Origin: Paenibacillus sp. FSL H8-0548
GTDB taxonomy: Bacteria > Bacillota > Bacilli > Paenibacillales > Paenibacillaceae
Reading direction: 5' to 3'
NCBI RefSeq assembly: GCF_038630985.1
Contig: NZ_CP152049.1
Coordinates: 5,414,501-5,478,500 of the forward strand
Length of the DNA: 64,000 bases
Shown here: one piece after another, positions 55,631-63,852 of the stretch
Layout of the letters: every line of letters starts with the position of its first letter
Position numbering within the stretch: position 1 is the stretch's first letter
Made by a program: the position numbers and the translations under genes
The notes under the pieces: generated by a model
What the model was told of the DNA's origin: nothing
The model's database searches: none
What the model saw: only the letters and a program-made list of their open reading frames with translations

Positions 55631-56944
55631 CTACAGACCTAGATCTTTTTTAGCTTTCGCCCAAGCGGTATTCACTTTGTCAAACACCTTCTGAGGATCC
55701 TTCGACAATACAAATTCCTGAACGACTGCAGCTTGATCAAGCTGCGCTTTGTTTTGAATTTCTGTCGCTGCATCTACAGGTGAAGCAGGCTCGAAAAATT
55801 CAGGATTGAAGCTGTTGAATTCAGCAAGCTGTGACAGCTTGGATTCTTTATCCTTCAATGTTGGGATGAAGCCTGCAAAATCATCATAGCCTGATTCCTC
55901 AATCATCCATTGTACGAACGCTTTAGCAGCCTCTACATTGCCGTTTTTGTTGACGGCATAGAAGAAGTCTGGATTAAGCGGTGCTTTGGATTCTCCGGAG
56001 TTATCAACAGGGAATGGGAAGAAGCCGATATCCTCACTTGCAGCACCATTCTCAATAACTTGGTTGATAACCCAGTTGCCAAGAAGATACATACCGAACT
56101 TGCCGGTTGCTACGTCTTTTTTCGATTGCTCCCAGTTCGTCGAGTTTACATCGGTCTCAAGGAAGCCCTTTGTATACAATTCACGAATAATTCCATATGA
56201 TTTGCCGTAAGCATTGTCAAGCGTGTAAGGTTCATTCGTTTCTGCGCGTTTATTTTGGTGATCAGATGCTCCGCCGATTAGCGTTGGAATATCGTATACC
56301 CAAGTATCAAGCGGCCATTTGTCTTTAAAATTCGAAGCAAGCGGCACGATGCCAGCATCCTTCAGCTTTTGCGATGCTGCAAGGAACTCGTCGTACGTTT
56401 TCGGAAGAACGGTAATGCCCGCTTTCTCAAATGCCTTTTTGTTATAGACGATGCCGACTGTGGAAGCGCCGGAGGAAATGCCGTACATTTTACCTCCAGT
56501 AGCCTTCAAATCCTTGAAGTGAATATCGCCGGAGAATGCAATGTCATCAAGCTCAGCGAAATAATTAGGAAGCTCCGAATTAGGCAGCGTTGGAGTGAAT
56601 ACAACATCAGGGAAATCGCCTGAAGCGATACGAATTTTCAACGTTTTATCATAATCGGTAATCGCTTCGAATTTTAGATCTACGCCAGGGTATTTCGCTT
56701 CGAACGTTTTTTCATATTCGGTATATTGCTTGTCGATCATGTCCGTACGGTTAGTAAGAAAAACAACCTCACCTTTTATTGCAGATACTTCTTCTTTTCC
56801 ACCGTTGTCTGGTTTGTTTGTAGCAGCCTCATTCGTACTCGGCTTGTTAGTTGCTTCACTCGAGTTCGTATTATTCCCACCACAAGCCGCCAATGTTGTT
56901 AGCATAAATACAGAAACAATCGCTAACGAAAAGACCTTTTTCAT
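55631..56944 (-). CDS. Extracellular sugar-binding lipoprotein of the ABC importer
   Basis: 437 residues. Signal peptide with lipobox L-A-A-C (SVFMLTTLAACGG, Cys about 21), a Ser/Asn/Thr-rich spacer, then a CUT1-type solute-binding fold (KGEVVFLTNRTDMIDKQYT onward; family segment GMYLLGNWVINQVI near residue 280). It captures sugar outside the membrane and hands it to the two permeases encoded downstream. GAGGGGG precedes the ATG. First gene of the importer operon; the 315-bp divergent region holds a cre-like site and the possible regulator motif. Substrate is inferred from context. Confidence 0.92.
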   Translation of the reverse strand: MKKVFSLAIVSVFMLTTLAACGGNNTNSSEATNKPSTNEAATNKPDNGGKEEVSAIKGEVVFLTNRTDMIDKQYTEYEKTFEAKYPGVDLKFEAITDYDKTLKIRIASGDFPDVVFTPTLPNSELPNYFAELDDIAFSGDIHFKDLKATGGKMYGISSGASTVGIVYNKKAFEKAGITVLPKTYDEFLAASQKLKDAGIVPLASNFKDKWPLDTWVYDIPTLIGGASDHQNKRAETNEPYTLDNAYGKSYGIIRELYTKGFLETDVNSTNWEQSKKDVATGKFGMYLLGNWVINQVIENGAASEDIGFFPFPVDNSGESKAPLNPDFFYAVNKNGNVEAAKAFVQWMIEESGYDDFAGFIPTLKDKESKLSQLAEFNSFNPEFFEPASPVDAATEIQNKAQLDQAAVVQEFVLSKDPQKVFDKVNTAWAKAKKDLGL

Positions 56945-57259
56945 TTTTGTTTTCCCCCTCAGTTCGTTTTGTCTCCGCTTACATTTCGATAATACCCCAT
57001 TAAACGCAGCGCTAAAATGGTTTCAAATATTATTTCTAGTCTTCAACTGACATTTTATGAAAACGTTATCTTTTGCTTTAACACTTGTTTTTTAGCGTTA
57101 TCGCATCTATTTTCAAGCTATTAAATGAAGTGCAACTGCAGCGTGACCGCATCTTGAAGAAAGGTATTGCAAACATTTCACTAATCATGTTTACTTGTTA
57201 TATAACAAATAAGAATATTAGCAATAACAAAACTACCAATTCAAAGCGAGGCGACTCAA
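56945..57259. promoter_or_regulatory. Divergent control region of the mannooligosaccharide locus
   Basis: TGAAAACGTTATCT (57058-57071) matches the cre consensus at 13 of 14 positions. TTGTTATATAACAA (57195-57208) is a perfect 14-bp palindrome 52 bases before the GH113 start. CCATTTTAGCGC (minus strand, 57009-57020) lies before a TATTAT -10-like box for the importer operon. No gene in this gap. Confidence 0.55.
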
Positions 57260-58234
57260 ATGACAAGTACTGCAGACTATATCGGCGGAATGACTTGGGG
57301 TTGGACCGGCATCCGAGGAACATGGACGGGACCTAGGGCAGAGCGTTCCATGGAGCTTATGGCGGAGCGTTTGAATGTGAACTGGACCGCCGTTACACTC
57401 GCCGCACTTCAAGATCATGCGCAAGCGACTGAAATCAACTTTCGCGAGGCCCCTACCGTTACAGATGATGAGGTTCGACATGCCATTCGCAAGGCGAAGG
57501 AGCTAGAGCTCAAGGTTTGCTTGAAGCCTGTCGTCAATTGTGCGAACGGGACATGGCGTGCTCATATTAACTTTTTCGATCTCGACGTCCCGTGTGAGCC
57601 AAAATGGTCAGACTGGTTCGCCTCTTATACCGAATTCATTTTGCATTATGCGCAAATCGCTGAAGAAATGGGCTGTGAAATGCTGTGCATTGGCTGCGAA
57701 ATGGTTCAAACCGACCGCCGCGAGCAGGAATGGCGCCAATTGATAGCTGCGGTTCGCAGCATATATTCAGGCATAGTGACCTACAATTGCGACAAATACC
57801 AGGAGGGTGAAGTCCAGTGGTGGGATGCGGTTGATGTAATCTCCTCCAGCGGCTATTATCCCATCGACGCTTGGGAAGAGCAGCTAGACCGTATCGAACA
57901 GGTTGTGGCGAAGTTTGACAAACCTTTTTTCTTCATGGAGGCAGGCTGCCCAAGTCGCGAAGGCTCGCAATATATTCCAAATGACTGGGGACTCTCCGGC
58001 GCTCCAAGCGAAGAAACTCAGCGCCGCTTCTACGAGAGTATGTTCGAACATTCCGATAAACGCATATGGGTTGGCGGCTTTATGCTTTGGGATTGGCCAG
58101 CTCACTTATACGAAGAGAGCGATGCTGCCGCGAATGACGATTATTGCATGTATGGCAAACAAGCAGAGCAAACGGTACGGGACTATTATATTTCCAAAAT
58201 AGTCGAAGCCAACAAGGAGGGCGCTGCCAAGTGA
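57260..58234 (+). CDS. Glycoside hydrolase, GH113-like beta-mannanase
   Basis: 324 residues, one TIM barrel without signal peptide. GGMTWGWTGIRGTWTGPRAE at the N-terminus and LKVCLKPVVNCANGTWR in the barrel fit the GH113 (AaManA-like) family. The likely acid/base Glu is in MLCIGCEMVQTD and the nucleophile Glu in KPFFFMEAGCPSR. GH113 enzymes cut beta-1,4-mannans or mannooligosaccharides; being cytosolic, this one should trim imported oligosaccharides to mannobiose. GAGGCG precedes the ATG. Its TGA stop overlaps the GTG start of the epimerase gene (GTGA). The family call is by motif and context. Confidence 0.85.
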   Translation: MTSTADYIGGMTWGWTGIRGTWTGPRAERSMELMAERLNVNWTAVTLAALQDHAQATEINFREAPTVTDDEVRHAIRKAKELELKVCLKPVVNCANGTWRAHINFFDLDVPCEPKWSDWFASYTEFILHYAQIAEEMGCEMLCIGCEMVQTDRREQEWRQLIAAVRSIYSGIVTYNCDKYQEGEVQWWDAVDVISSSGYYPIDAWEEQLDRIEQVVAKFDKPFFFMEAGCPSREGSQYIPNDWGLSGAPSEETQRRFYESMFEHSDKRIWVGGFMLWDWPAHLYEESDAAANDDYCMYGKQAEQTVRDYYISKIVEANKEGAAK

Positions 58235-59442
58235 ACGACACAAATCATTCCTGGCTAGCCAGCATTAAGCAGGAGCTGGAATCGAATATTCTCGGCTTTT
58301 GGATGAAGCACACGATCGATGAGACAAATGGCGGCTTTTTCGGCCTCATCAGCTGTGATCTTACAGTGTACCCAGAAGCCGGTAAAAGCCTAGTACTCAA
58401 TACGCGTATTTTGTGGACCTTCGCCTCCGCCTATCGGATGACAGGCAAGGATGAATACTTGAAAATCGCTGAGCGTGCTTATCGCTATATTAATAATCAT
58501 TTTGCGGATCATGAATTTGGCGGATTATATTGGATGGTAGATGCGCTCGGCAGGGCAGCAGAAACGAAGAAGCAAGTGTATGGTCAAGCCTTCGCCATCT
58601 ATGCTTTCTCCGAGTATTACCGCGCAACTGGCAATGAAGCTGCGCTTCAGCAAGCGATTGAGCTGTTCCGTACACTTGAGCGCTATAGCTACGACCAGCA
58701 ATATAAGGGCTACTTCGAGGCACTGACTAGGGAATGGCAGGAAACGAGCGATAACAGTCTTAGCGAAAAAGATTTGAACGAGAAGAAATCGATGAATACT
58801 CACCTGCACGTCATGGAGGGCTATACGAATCTGTATCGTGTATGGAAGTCCGATGAGCTGCATGCCAAGCTGAAGGAATTGATTGAAATTACGATTCAGC
58901 ACATCATTAATGCGAATAATGCGCACTTTATTCTGTTCTTCGATGAACAATGGAATGGCAAGTCCGAGCATATTTCTTACGGTCATGACATCGAGGGCAG
59001 CTGGCTGCTCGTAGAAGCCGCAGAGGTGCTCGGTGATGAGGCGCTGCTTGCCGAAGCCAAAGCCATCGCAATCCGTATGGCTGAAGCGACACTTAACGAA
59101 GGTTTAGACGAGGACGGCGGACTCTTTAATGAGGCTGGGCCCGAAGGCTTATTGGACTCCGACAAGGATTGGTGGCCGCAAGCCGAAGCTGTCGTTGGCT
59201 TCTACAACGCTTATCAAATGACTGGCGATGAGAAATACGAAGCGGCTGCGAAAAAATCGTGGCAATTCATCGAGCAATTCATCGTGGATAAAGAGCATGG
59301 CGAATGGTATTGGAGCGTAACACGCAACGGCTCGCCAAGCGACAATATAGAGAAGGTTAGTCCTTGGAAATGCCCTTATCATAACGGACGCGCCTGCTTT
59401 GAAATGATTGAGCGTCTAACTGGAGCATCACCAACACACTAA
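58231..59442 (+). CDS. Cellobiose/mannobiose 2-epimerase (AGE family)
   Basis: 403 residues starting at GTG 58231 (AAGGAGG nine bases upstream). A longer frame from 58144 overlaps the upstream gene and is rejected. (Alpha/alpha)6-barrel of the N-acylglucosamine 2-epimerase family. Conserved pieces: GGFFGLISCD, LNTRILWTFASAYR, YGQAFAIYAFSEYYRAT, the catalytic His region MNTHLHVMEGYTNLYR, HISYGHDIEGSWLL with a second His, and WWPQAEAVVGFYNAY. These fit cellobiose 2-epimerases, which turn the reducing glucose into mannose or back. In this operon the expected reaction is mannobiose to mannosylglucose. Confidence 0.9.
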   Translation: MNDTNHSWLASIKQELESNILGFWMKHTIDETNGGFFGLISCDLTVYPEAGKSLVLNTRILWTFASAYRMTGKDEYLKIAERAYRYINNHFADHEFGGLYWMVDALGRAAETKKQVYGQAFAIYAFSEYYRATGNEAALQQAIELFRTLERYSYDQQYKGYFEALTREWQETSDNSLSEKDLNEKKSMNTHLHVMEGYTNLYRVWKSDELHAKLKELIEITIQHIINANNAHFILFFDEQWNGKSEHISYGHDIEGSWLLVEAAEVLGDEALLAEAKAIAIRMAEATLNEGLDEDGGLFNEAGPEGLLDSDKDWWPQAEAVVGFYNAYQMTGDEKYEAAAKKSWQFIEQFIVDKEHGEWYWSVTRNGSPSDNIEKVSPWKCPYHNGRACFEMIERLTGASPTH

Positions 59443-59456
59443 TTGGGGGTTAGTTC

Positions 59457-60632
59457 ATGAGCAAGTTTAATAATCGCAAACAATTGCTGACAGAACAATA
59501 TGAGGAGCTTATTCAACGCAAAAATGAACCTGAAGCGCTTGGAAACGGCGTATTTGACCGCTATGTGCATCCCGTACTGACGGCAGCCCATGCGCCGCTA
59601 ATTTGGAAGTATGATTTTAATCCGGAGACGAACCCGTTCTTCATGGAACGGCTTGGCATTCACTGTGTGTTCAACCCCGGTGCTATTTATTTAAATGGAA
59701 AGTTCCACCTCGTTGCGCGCGTTGAGGGCAATGACCGCAAATCCTTTTTTGCGATCGCTGAAAGCGACAGCGCTGTAGATGGCTTCCGCTTCTGGGATCA
59801 TCCGATTCTGCTTCCAGAAACTAGCGAGCCAGATGTTAATGTGTATGATATGCGCCTTGTGCAGCATGAGGACGGCTGGATTTATGGACTGTTTTGTACG
59901 GAGAGAAAAGACCCTTCTGCGCCAAAAGGCGACCTTTCAAGCGCTATCGCACAATGCGGTATCGTAAGAACAAAGGATCTGAGGCAATGGGAACGCCTTC
60001 CTGATCTGAAGACTGCTTCCAACCAACAACGCAATGTCGTGCTCCACCCTGAATTTATTGATGGCAATTATGCTTTCTACACGCGTCCGCAGGATGGCTT
60101 CATCGACACAGGCTCAGGCGGCGGCATCGGATGGGGACTCTCCGACACGATTGAGAATGCTGAGGTTAAGCGTGAGATTATTATTGATGAGCGTCATTAT
60201 CATACGATTAAGGAAGTCAAGAACGGCCAAGGTCCCGCTCCAATTAAAACAGATAAAGGCTGGATTCATATCGCCCACGGCGTTCGCAACACTGCAGCAG
60301 GCCTGCGTTATGTATTGTATGCTTTCTTATCCGATCTGCAGGAGCCGAATAAAGTAACGCATCGCCCAGGCGGTCACCTGCTTGCACCTGAAGGTATCGA
60401 GCGCGTCGGCGATGTCTCAAATGTCGCTTTCTGCAATGGTGTCATTGCGCAGGACAACGGAGATGTCTTCATCTATTACGCATCCTCCGACACTCGCTGC
60501 CATGTTGCTGCAACTACGGTCGACCAACTGCTCGACTATTGCCTGAACACACCAGAGGACCCGCTTCGCTCCCACGCTTGCGTGGAGCAGCGCATTGCTC
60601 TTATTGATCGCAACCTGCAGCTGCAAGCGTAA
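59457..60632 (+). CDS. GH130 4-O-beta-D-mannosyl-D-glucose phosphorylase
   Basis: 391 residues, five-bladed beta-propeller of GH130, cytosolic. Landmarks: [50 protein letters not shown] with the conserved Asp that donates the proton, and [24 protein letters not shown] with phosphate-binding Arg/His residues. Length and motifs match subfamily 1, which cleaves mannosylglucose with phosphate to mannose 1-phosphate and glucose. It follows the epimerase by 14 bases with GGGGG before the ATG. Last gene of the three-gene operon, which may end at the hairpin 60960-61006. Confidence 0.92.
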   Translation: MSKFNNRKQLLTEQYEELIQRKNEPEALGNGVFDRYVHPVLTAAHAPLIWKYDFNPETNPFFMERLGIHCVFNPGAIYLNGKFHLVARVEGNDRKSFFAIAESDSAVDGFRFWDHPILLPETSEPDVNVYDMRLVQHEDGWIYGLFCTERKDPSAPKGDLSSAIAQCGIVRTKDLRQWERLPDLKTASNQQRNVVLHPEFIDGNYAFYTRPQDGFIDTGSGGGIGWGLSDTIENAEVKREIIIDERHYHTIKEVKNGQGPAPIKTDKGWIHIAHGVRNTAAGLRYVLYAFLSDLQEPNKVTHRPGGHLLAPEGIERVGDVSNVAFCNGVIAQDNGDVFIYYASSDTRCHVAATTVDQLLDYCLNTPEDPLRSHACVEQRIALIDRNLQLQA

Positions 60633-60665
60633 TGGGCTAGCTAACGCCGAATTGGATGTTTCTTA

Positions 60666-60768
60666 ACTAACCGCTCGCCTACACCGTGCTTTCTGCAGTA
60701 GATTAGCTGTTACTCCACTAACCGCTCGCCTACACTGTGCTTTCTGCAGTAGATTAGCTGTATTTCGG
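60666..60768. repeat. Two tandem 51-bp repeats with TGCAGTAGATTAGCTGT core
   Basis: ACTAACCGCTCGCCTACAC followed by GTGCTTTCTGCAGTAGATT occurs at 60666 and again at 60717, almost identical. Further on, GTTGCATAAGTGCAGTGTAG (about 60799-60818) resembles GCATATGTGCAGGATAG of the 13309 units, so this looks like a diverged branch of that family. The rest of 60633-60959 shows no gene. Confidence 0.75.
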
Positions 60769-60959
60769 GTGCTATCCGTCCGTTAGGAGCTAATTCTGTT
60801 GCATAAGTGCAGTGTAGCAGTCCAAATCGGCTCTCATGTGAGGTTTCTATTGCAGTTAGTACAACGTAGCCTGCTCGTCATTAACTATGACGATATGTGG
60901 GAAGCAGAAGTCATGCGCATAGGATTAGCGCTCGAGCTGAGGCGGCATTTGTAAGCCAT

Positions 60960-61006
60960 GAGCGTTTCCCAAACGTCTGCATAGACGATCGGAAACGCTC
61001 CTTTTT
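60960..61006 (+). terminator. Rho-independent terminator on the plus strand
   Basis: GAGCGTTTCC pairs with GGAAACGCTC, with inner CGTCT/AGACG, followed by CTTTTTAT. It could end the GH113-epimerase-GH130 transcript; it abuts the stop of the opposing acetyltransferase gene. Confidence 0.78.
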
Positions 61007-61595
61007 ATATAAACTCACGAAATATCGTCGCCTTAAGCTCGGGCCATTCCGATTTTACAATACTATAATAAATATCATCTCGGCACTCACCATTCGCATT
61101 CATATAATTGCATCGAAATACGCCTTCCTGCTTGGCCCCCAATTTTTCTACTGCTCTCTGTGACCGGCTATTTTCAGCATCCACGCTGAACTGCACGCGG
61201 TTAAACCGCAGCTCCTCAAATGCATAACGCAGCAGCTCATATTTTGCTGCCTTATTAACATTAGTTCCTCTAAACGCTTCACCGTACCAAGTCCATCCTA
61301 TTTCGAGTCTCTTGCTGTGCATACCTATATTTCCAAAACGTGTTGATCCCGCAACTTCGCCTGATATTTGATCAATGACAATAAACGGATAGGCCGCTTT
61401 TTCTTCCCTGCTGGCAAGAGCGCTAGAGATGTAGCTCTGTAAATCCGAATCGGTCTTCAAATGATTTCCCGTAAACTCGGTAATCTGCTCATCAAAGATG
61501 ATTCTCCGAAGACCTTCCTCATACTCCCGGCTAAAGGGTACCAGCGAGACGAATTTATTTCCCAAAATAATATGTTCTTGAAAGATTTCACTCAT
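61005..61595 (-). CDS. GNAT acetyltransferase (RimJ/RimL-like, Acetyltransf_3)
   Basis: 196 residues from the ATG at 61595 (AAGGGG eight bases upstream); two earlier in-frame ATGs have poorer spacing. RimJ/RimL pattern: LGNKFVSLVPFSREYEEGLRR at the start, GSTRFGNIGMHSKRLEIGWTWYGEAFRGTNVNKAAKYELLRYAFEELR (acetyl-CoA loop; about residues 85-130, quoted parts only), and VQFSVDAENSRSQRAVEKLGAKQEGVFR. Such enzymes acetylate ribosomal-protein N-termini or other amines; the target is unknown. No co-oriented neighbour within 200 bases. Confidence 0.87.
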   Translation of the reverse strand: MSEIFQEHIILGNKFVSLVPFSREYEEGLRRIIFDEQITEFTGNHLKTDSDLQSYISSALASREEKAAYPFIVIDQISGEVAGSTRFGNIGMHSKRLEIGWTWYGEAFRGTNVNKAAKYELLRYAFEELRFNRVQFSVDAENSRSQRAVEKLGAKQEGVFRCNYMNANGECRDDIYYSIVKSEWPELKATIFREFI

Positions 61596-61780
61596 CCTTA
61601 TCATCCCCTTTTCCATAAAGGCTGCTGAATAAATTCAATTTACAGCAATATCCTAAATTTTTGAATGTATAATGTGAATGATGATTTGCAGCATTCGAAA
61701 TACGAGCTGCTGTATACAATAGCAAACGAAACGCTACAGAACAAATACAAATTCCTTAGTAGTTATTGAACAAACTAAAA

Positions 61781-61840
61781 GCGGGGTAGAACAATCATAA
61801 GTCTGGGCGCGCCTCCCACACTTACAACCGTTCTCCCCGC
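61781..61840 (-). terminator. Rho-independent terminator after the CDF gene
   Basis: On the minus strand GCGGGGAGAAC...TTGTAAGTGTGGG pairs with CCCAGACTTATGATTGTTCTACCCCGC (same order inward) around GGCGCGCC, followed by TTTTAG. Confidence 0.85.
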
Positions 61841-61844
61841 CAGT

Positions 61845-62738
61845 TTATTCTCCCTTATACCATGGATTCAAATGAATAAGCACTTCCTCAACATTTGGCA
61901 CCTGATCCATAACAACTTGCTTTATTTTTTTGGAAATATCATGCCCTTCCTGCACGCTTAGCTCAGCAGGTATCCCTACCCTTACATCTACGATAATATA
62001 ATGTCCATGCTCCCTAGCCCGAACGCGATCAATCCTTTTCACTTCAGGTATGGATTGCACAAGCTGCAAAATCTCATCCATTCGTTCATCGTCTATATTT
62101 TTCTCCATCAATACATCAACAGAGGAACGTCCCATTTGAATCGCAAGCCTTAGTACAAAATACGCTACAATGATACCCGCAACTGGATCTCCATATTTTA
62201 GAAACTGAATATTGTAATGTTCTCCAAGCATCGCCAGAGCGATACCAATAACGGCTGCAAGAGATGCATAAACATCTGCAAGATGATCATAGGCAGTGGC
62301 GATCAAGCCGCTGCTGTTCGCTTTTTTCCCAATACGCATCGTGTAGATATAAAGCCACTGTTTCCATACTAATGAAATTGCTGCCGTGATAAGAACGAGC
62401 AGTGTTGCGGTATGAGGAGGACCCATCAGCGCCAGGACGGAGTGATACCCCATGTAGATGGCCGCTAGAACCAGTATGACAGCGATCATGCCAGCGCCAA
62501 TAACCTCTGCTTTGCCATGTCCATAAGGGTGATCCTTATCCGGAGGCCGCTTCGATATCATCATGGCTATTAATGCTGCTGCGCTCGCAAATACATCCCC
62601 TGCATTATGCACACCATCAGCCAAAAGCACCTGACTTCCAAAGAGAAATCCAACTATTAGCTTCAAGGCGGTTAACAGGATATTACTAATTAGACTAATC
62701 CAAATTGCAAAAGTAGATTGTTTGCTTGTTGCTTCCAT
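61845..62738 (-). CDS. Cation diffusion facilitator (CDF) metal efflux transporter
   Basis: 297 residues, six membrane helices and a cytosolic C-terminal domain. Helix II carries LLADGVHNAGDVFASA (D and N/D ligands of the transport site), followed by DKDHPYGHGKAE, a CDF signature loop. Helix V region ATAYDHLADVYASLAAV supplies the second ligand set (H-x3-D). C-terminal VKRIDRVRAREHGHYIIVDVRVG binds metal in the dimer interface. The helix V His-Asp set suggests Zn2+ or Fe2+/Mn2+ export rather than a certain ion. It has its own terminator. Confidence 0.9.
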   Translation of the reverse strand: MEATSKQSTFAIWISLISNILLTALKLIVGFLFGSQVLLADGVHNAGDVFASAAALIAMMISKRPPDKDHPYGHGKAEVIGAGMIAVILVLAAIYMGYHSVLALMGPPHTATLLVLITAAISLVWKQWLYIYTMRIGKKANSSGLIATAYDHLADVYASLAAVIGIALAMLGEHYNIQFLKYGDPVAGIIVAYFVLRLAIQMGRSSVDVLMEKNIDDERMDEILQLVQSIPEVKRIDRVRAREHGHYIIVDVRVGIPAELSVQEGHDISKKIKQVVMDQVPNVEEVLIHLNPWYKGE

Positions 62739-62817
62739 AACAGTCGTTCGTCTCCCAGCATTTCTTGAATATAATGTTGATCACCATCGACATCCTTATA
62801 TCGATTTTTATCACTCA

Positions 62818-62919
62818 CCAAGTGTAAACGGCTGTCGCCGTACTTTAGCGGCGCGCTGCACGTTTCATTCCGAGAAATATAGAGAAAGTATGGCGAAAAG
62901 ATATACTTTCCTATATTTT
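62818..62919 (+). repeat. Single copy of the 100-bp two-hairpin repeat, direct
   Basis: Matches the 26896 family along its length with about ten differences (AAACGGCTGTCGCCG, then GCACGTTTCATTCC, then GAAATATAGAGAAAGTA). It lies ~80 bases upstream of the CDF gene start, on the promoter side. Confidence 0.88.
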
Positions 62920-63339
62920 CAAAAAAGGTACCGTGTCATTATACAAAACGAAATTCGTGTGGGTCTAGAGAAACAGTCTTGCCTTATGTAAGAAGTCTTA
63001 CTGCACGCCAATAGAGTTTGGTCCAACTAACTATGTTGCACATGCGAAAAACTAGTGTAATCTCTACGATCGATAAACTTAACATTGTCCGCTCAATCAC
63101 ACAGCCTACTACAAAACCATCCCTTTAATCGCAGAAAAAAATCGTCCTTACGGGTGATTGAAAATCGCAGACGCATCAGCTCACACTTCTAACGGAAACA
63201 CGCGCCTCTATTTGTACCCTACATGCCCGATCTCGCTTCATTTCTGTGTAATAGCGTCTCCCACTTCCGTTAAAATGTGACGCTAACCCAAAATGCAACT
63301 TTAGCGTCTCTGGCTTCCGTTAGCTTTCGTTATCCCCAC

Positions 63340-63467
63340 ATTCTTATTATTGGCTGTCACGGGCAGAGCTCGTGCTGCCGCCACCTTTGTTCTAGGCATG
63401 TTTGTATATCCCCCCTATACTTCACTAAACTAACACACCCATCGTCTTTTCCCTCAACTTTCCCCAC
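63340..63467. repeat. First copy of a ~125-bp direct repeat
   Basis: Shares TTGTTCTAGGCATGT and ATCGTCTTTTCCCTCAACTT with 63728-63852, along with most of the sequence around them; about 15% of positions differ by eye. Confidence 0.82.
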
Positions 63468-63525
63468 GCTCGATGCCGCTCCTCAAATCCTCACTTCTCC
63501 TACTCCCAGCGCGGAAGCTATCCTG

Positions 63526-63720
63526 CACTTTTGCAGTAACTTCGTGCAATTGGGACGCTCTAGCTAACCTATCCTGTACTCACGCATTATAGCTCATCGT
63601 TTCAGCCCATCTCCAACCTTCTTATCTCCATTGTGGGCAGCTATCCTGCTTACGTACAGGATAGCTACCCTAAACCATTAAAAAGGATAGGCTACCCTGC
63701 AAATGTGCAGGATAGCCTAT
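63526..63720. repeat. Cluster of TGCAGGATAG-type hairpins
   Basis: Contains GCTATCCTGCACTTTTGCAG (near 63527), GCTATCCTGCTTACGTACAG followed by GATAGC (63636-63662), and GGCTACCCTGCAAATGTGCA followed by GGATAGCC (63691-63719). They share arms with the 13309 array but differ in their loops. Confidence 0.8.
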
Positions 63721-63727
63721 TACTGCT

Positions 63728-63852
63728 CATTCTTATGATTGACTATCACGGCAAAGCTCGTGATGCTGCCGCCTTTGTTCTAGGCATGTGTGTAGGCTCC
63801 CTACCCTTCACACAAACGAACACACGCATCGTCTTTTCCCTCAACTTTCCCA
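63728..63852. repeat. Second copy of the ~125-bp direct repeat
   Basis: Pairs with 63340-63467, separated from it by the hairpin cluster, so the two copies flank the hairpins. Confidence 0.82.

Noticed and set aside
63277..63567. 96-codon plus-strand open frame
   Set aside because: Covers a repeat and hairpins, has no ribosome binding site and no protein-like pattern.
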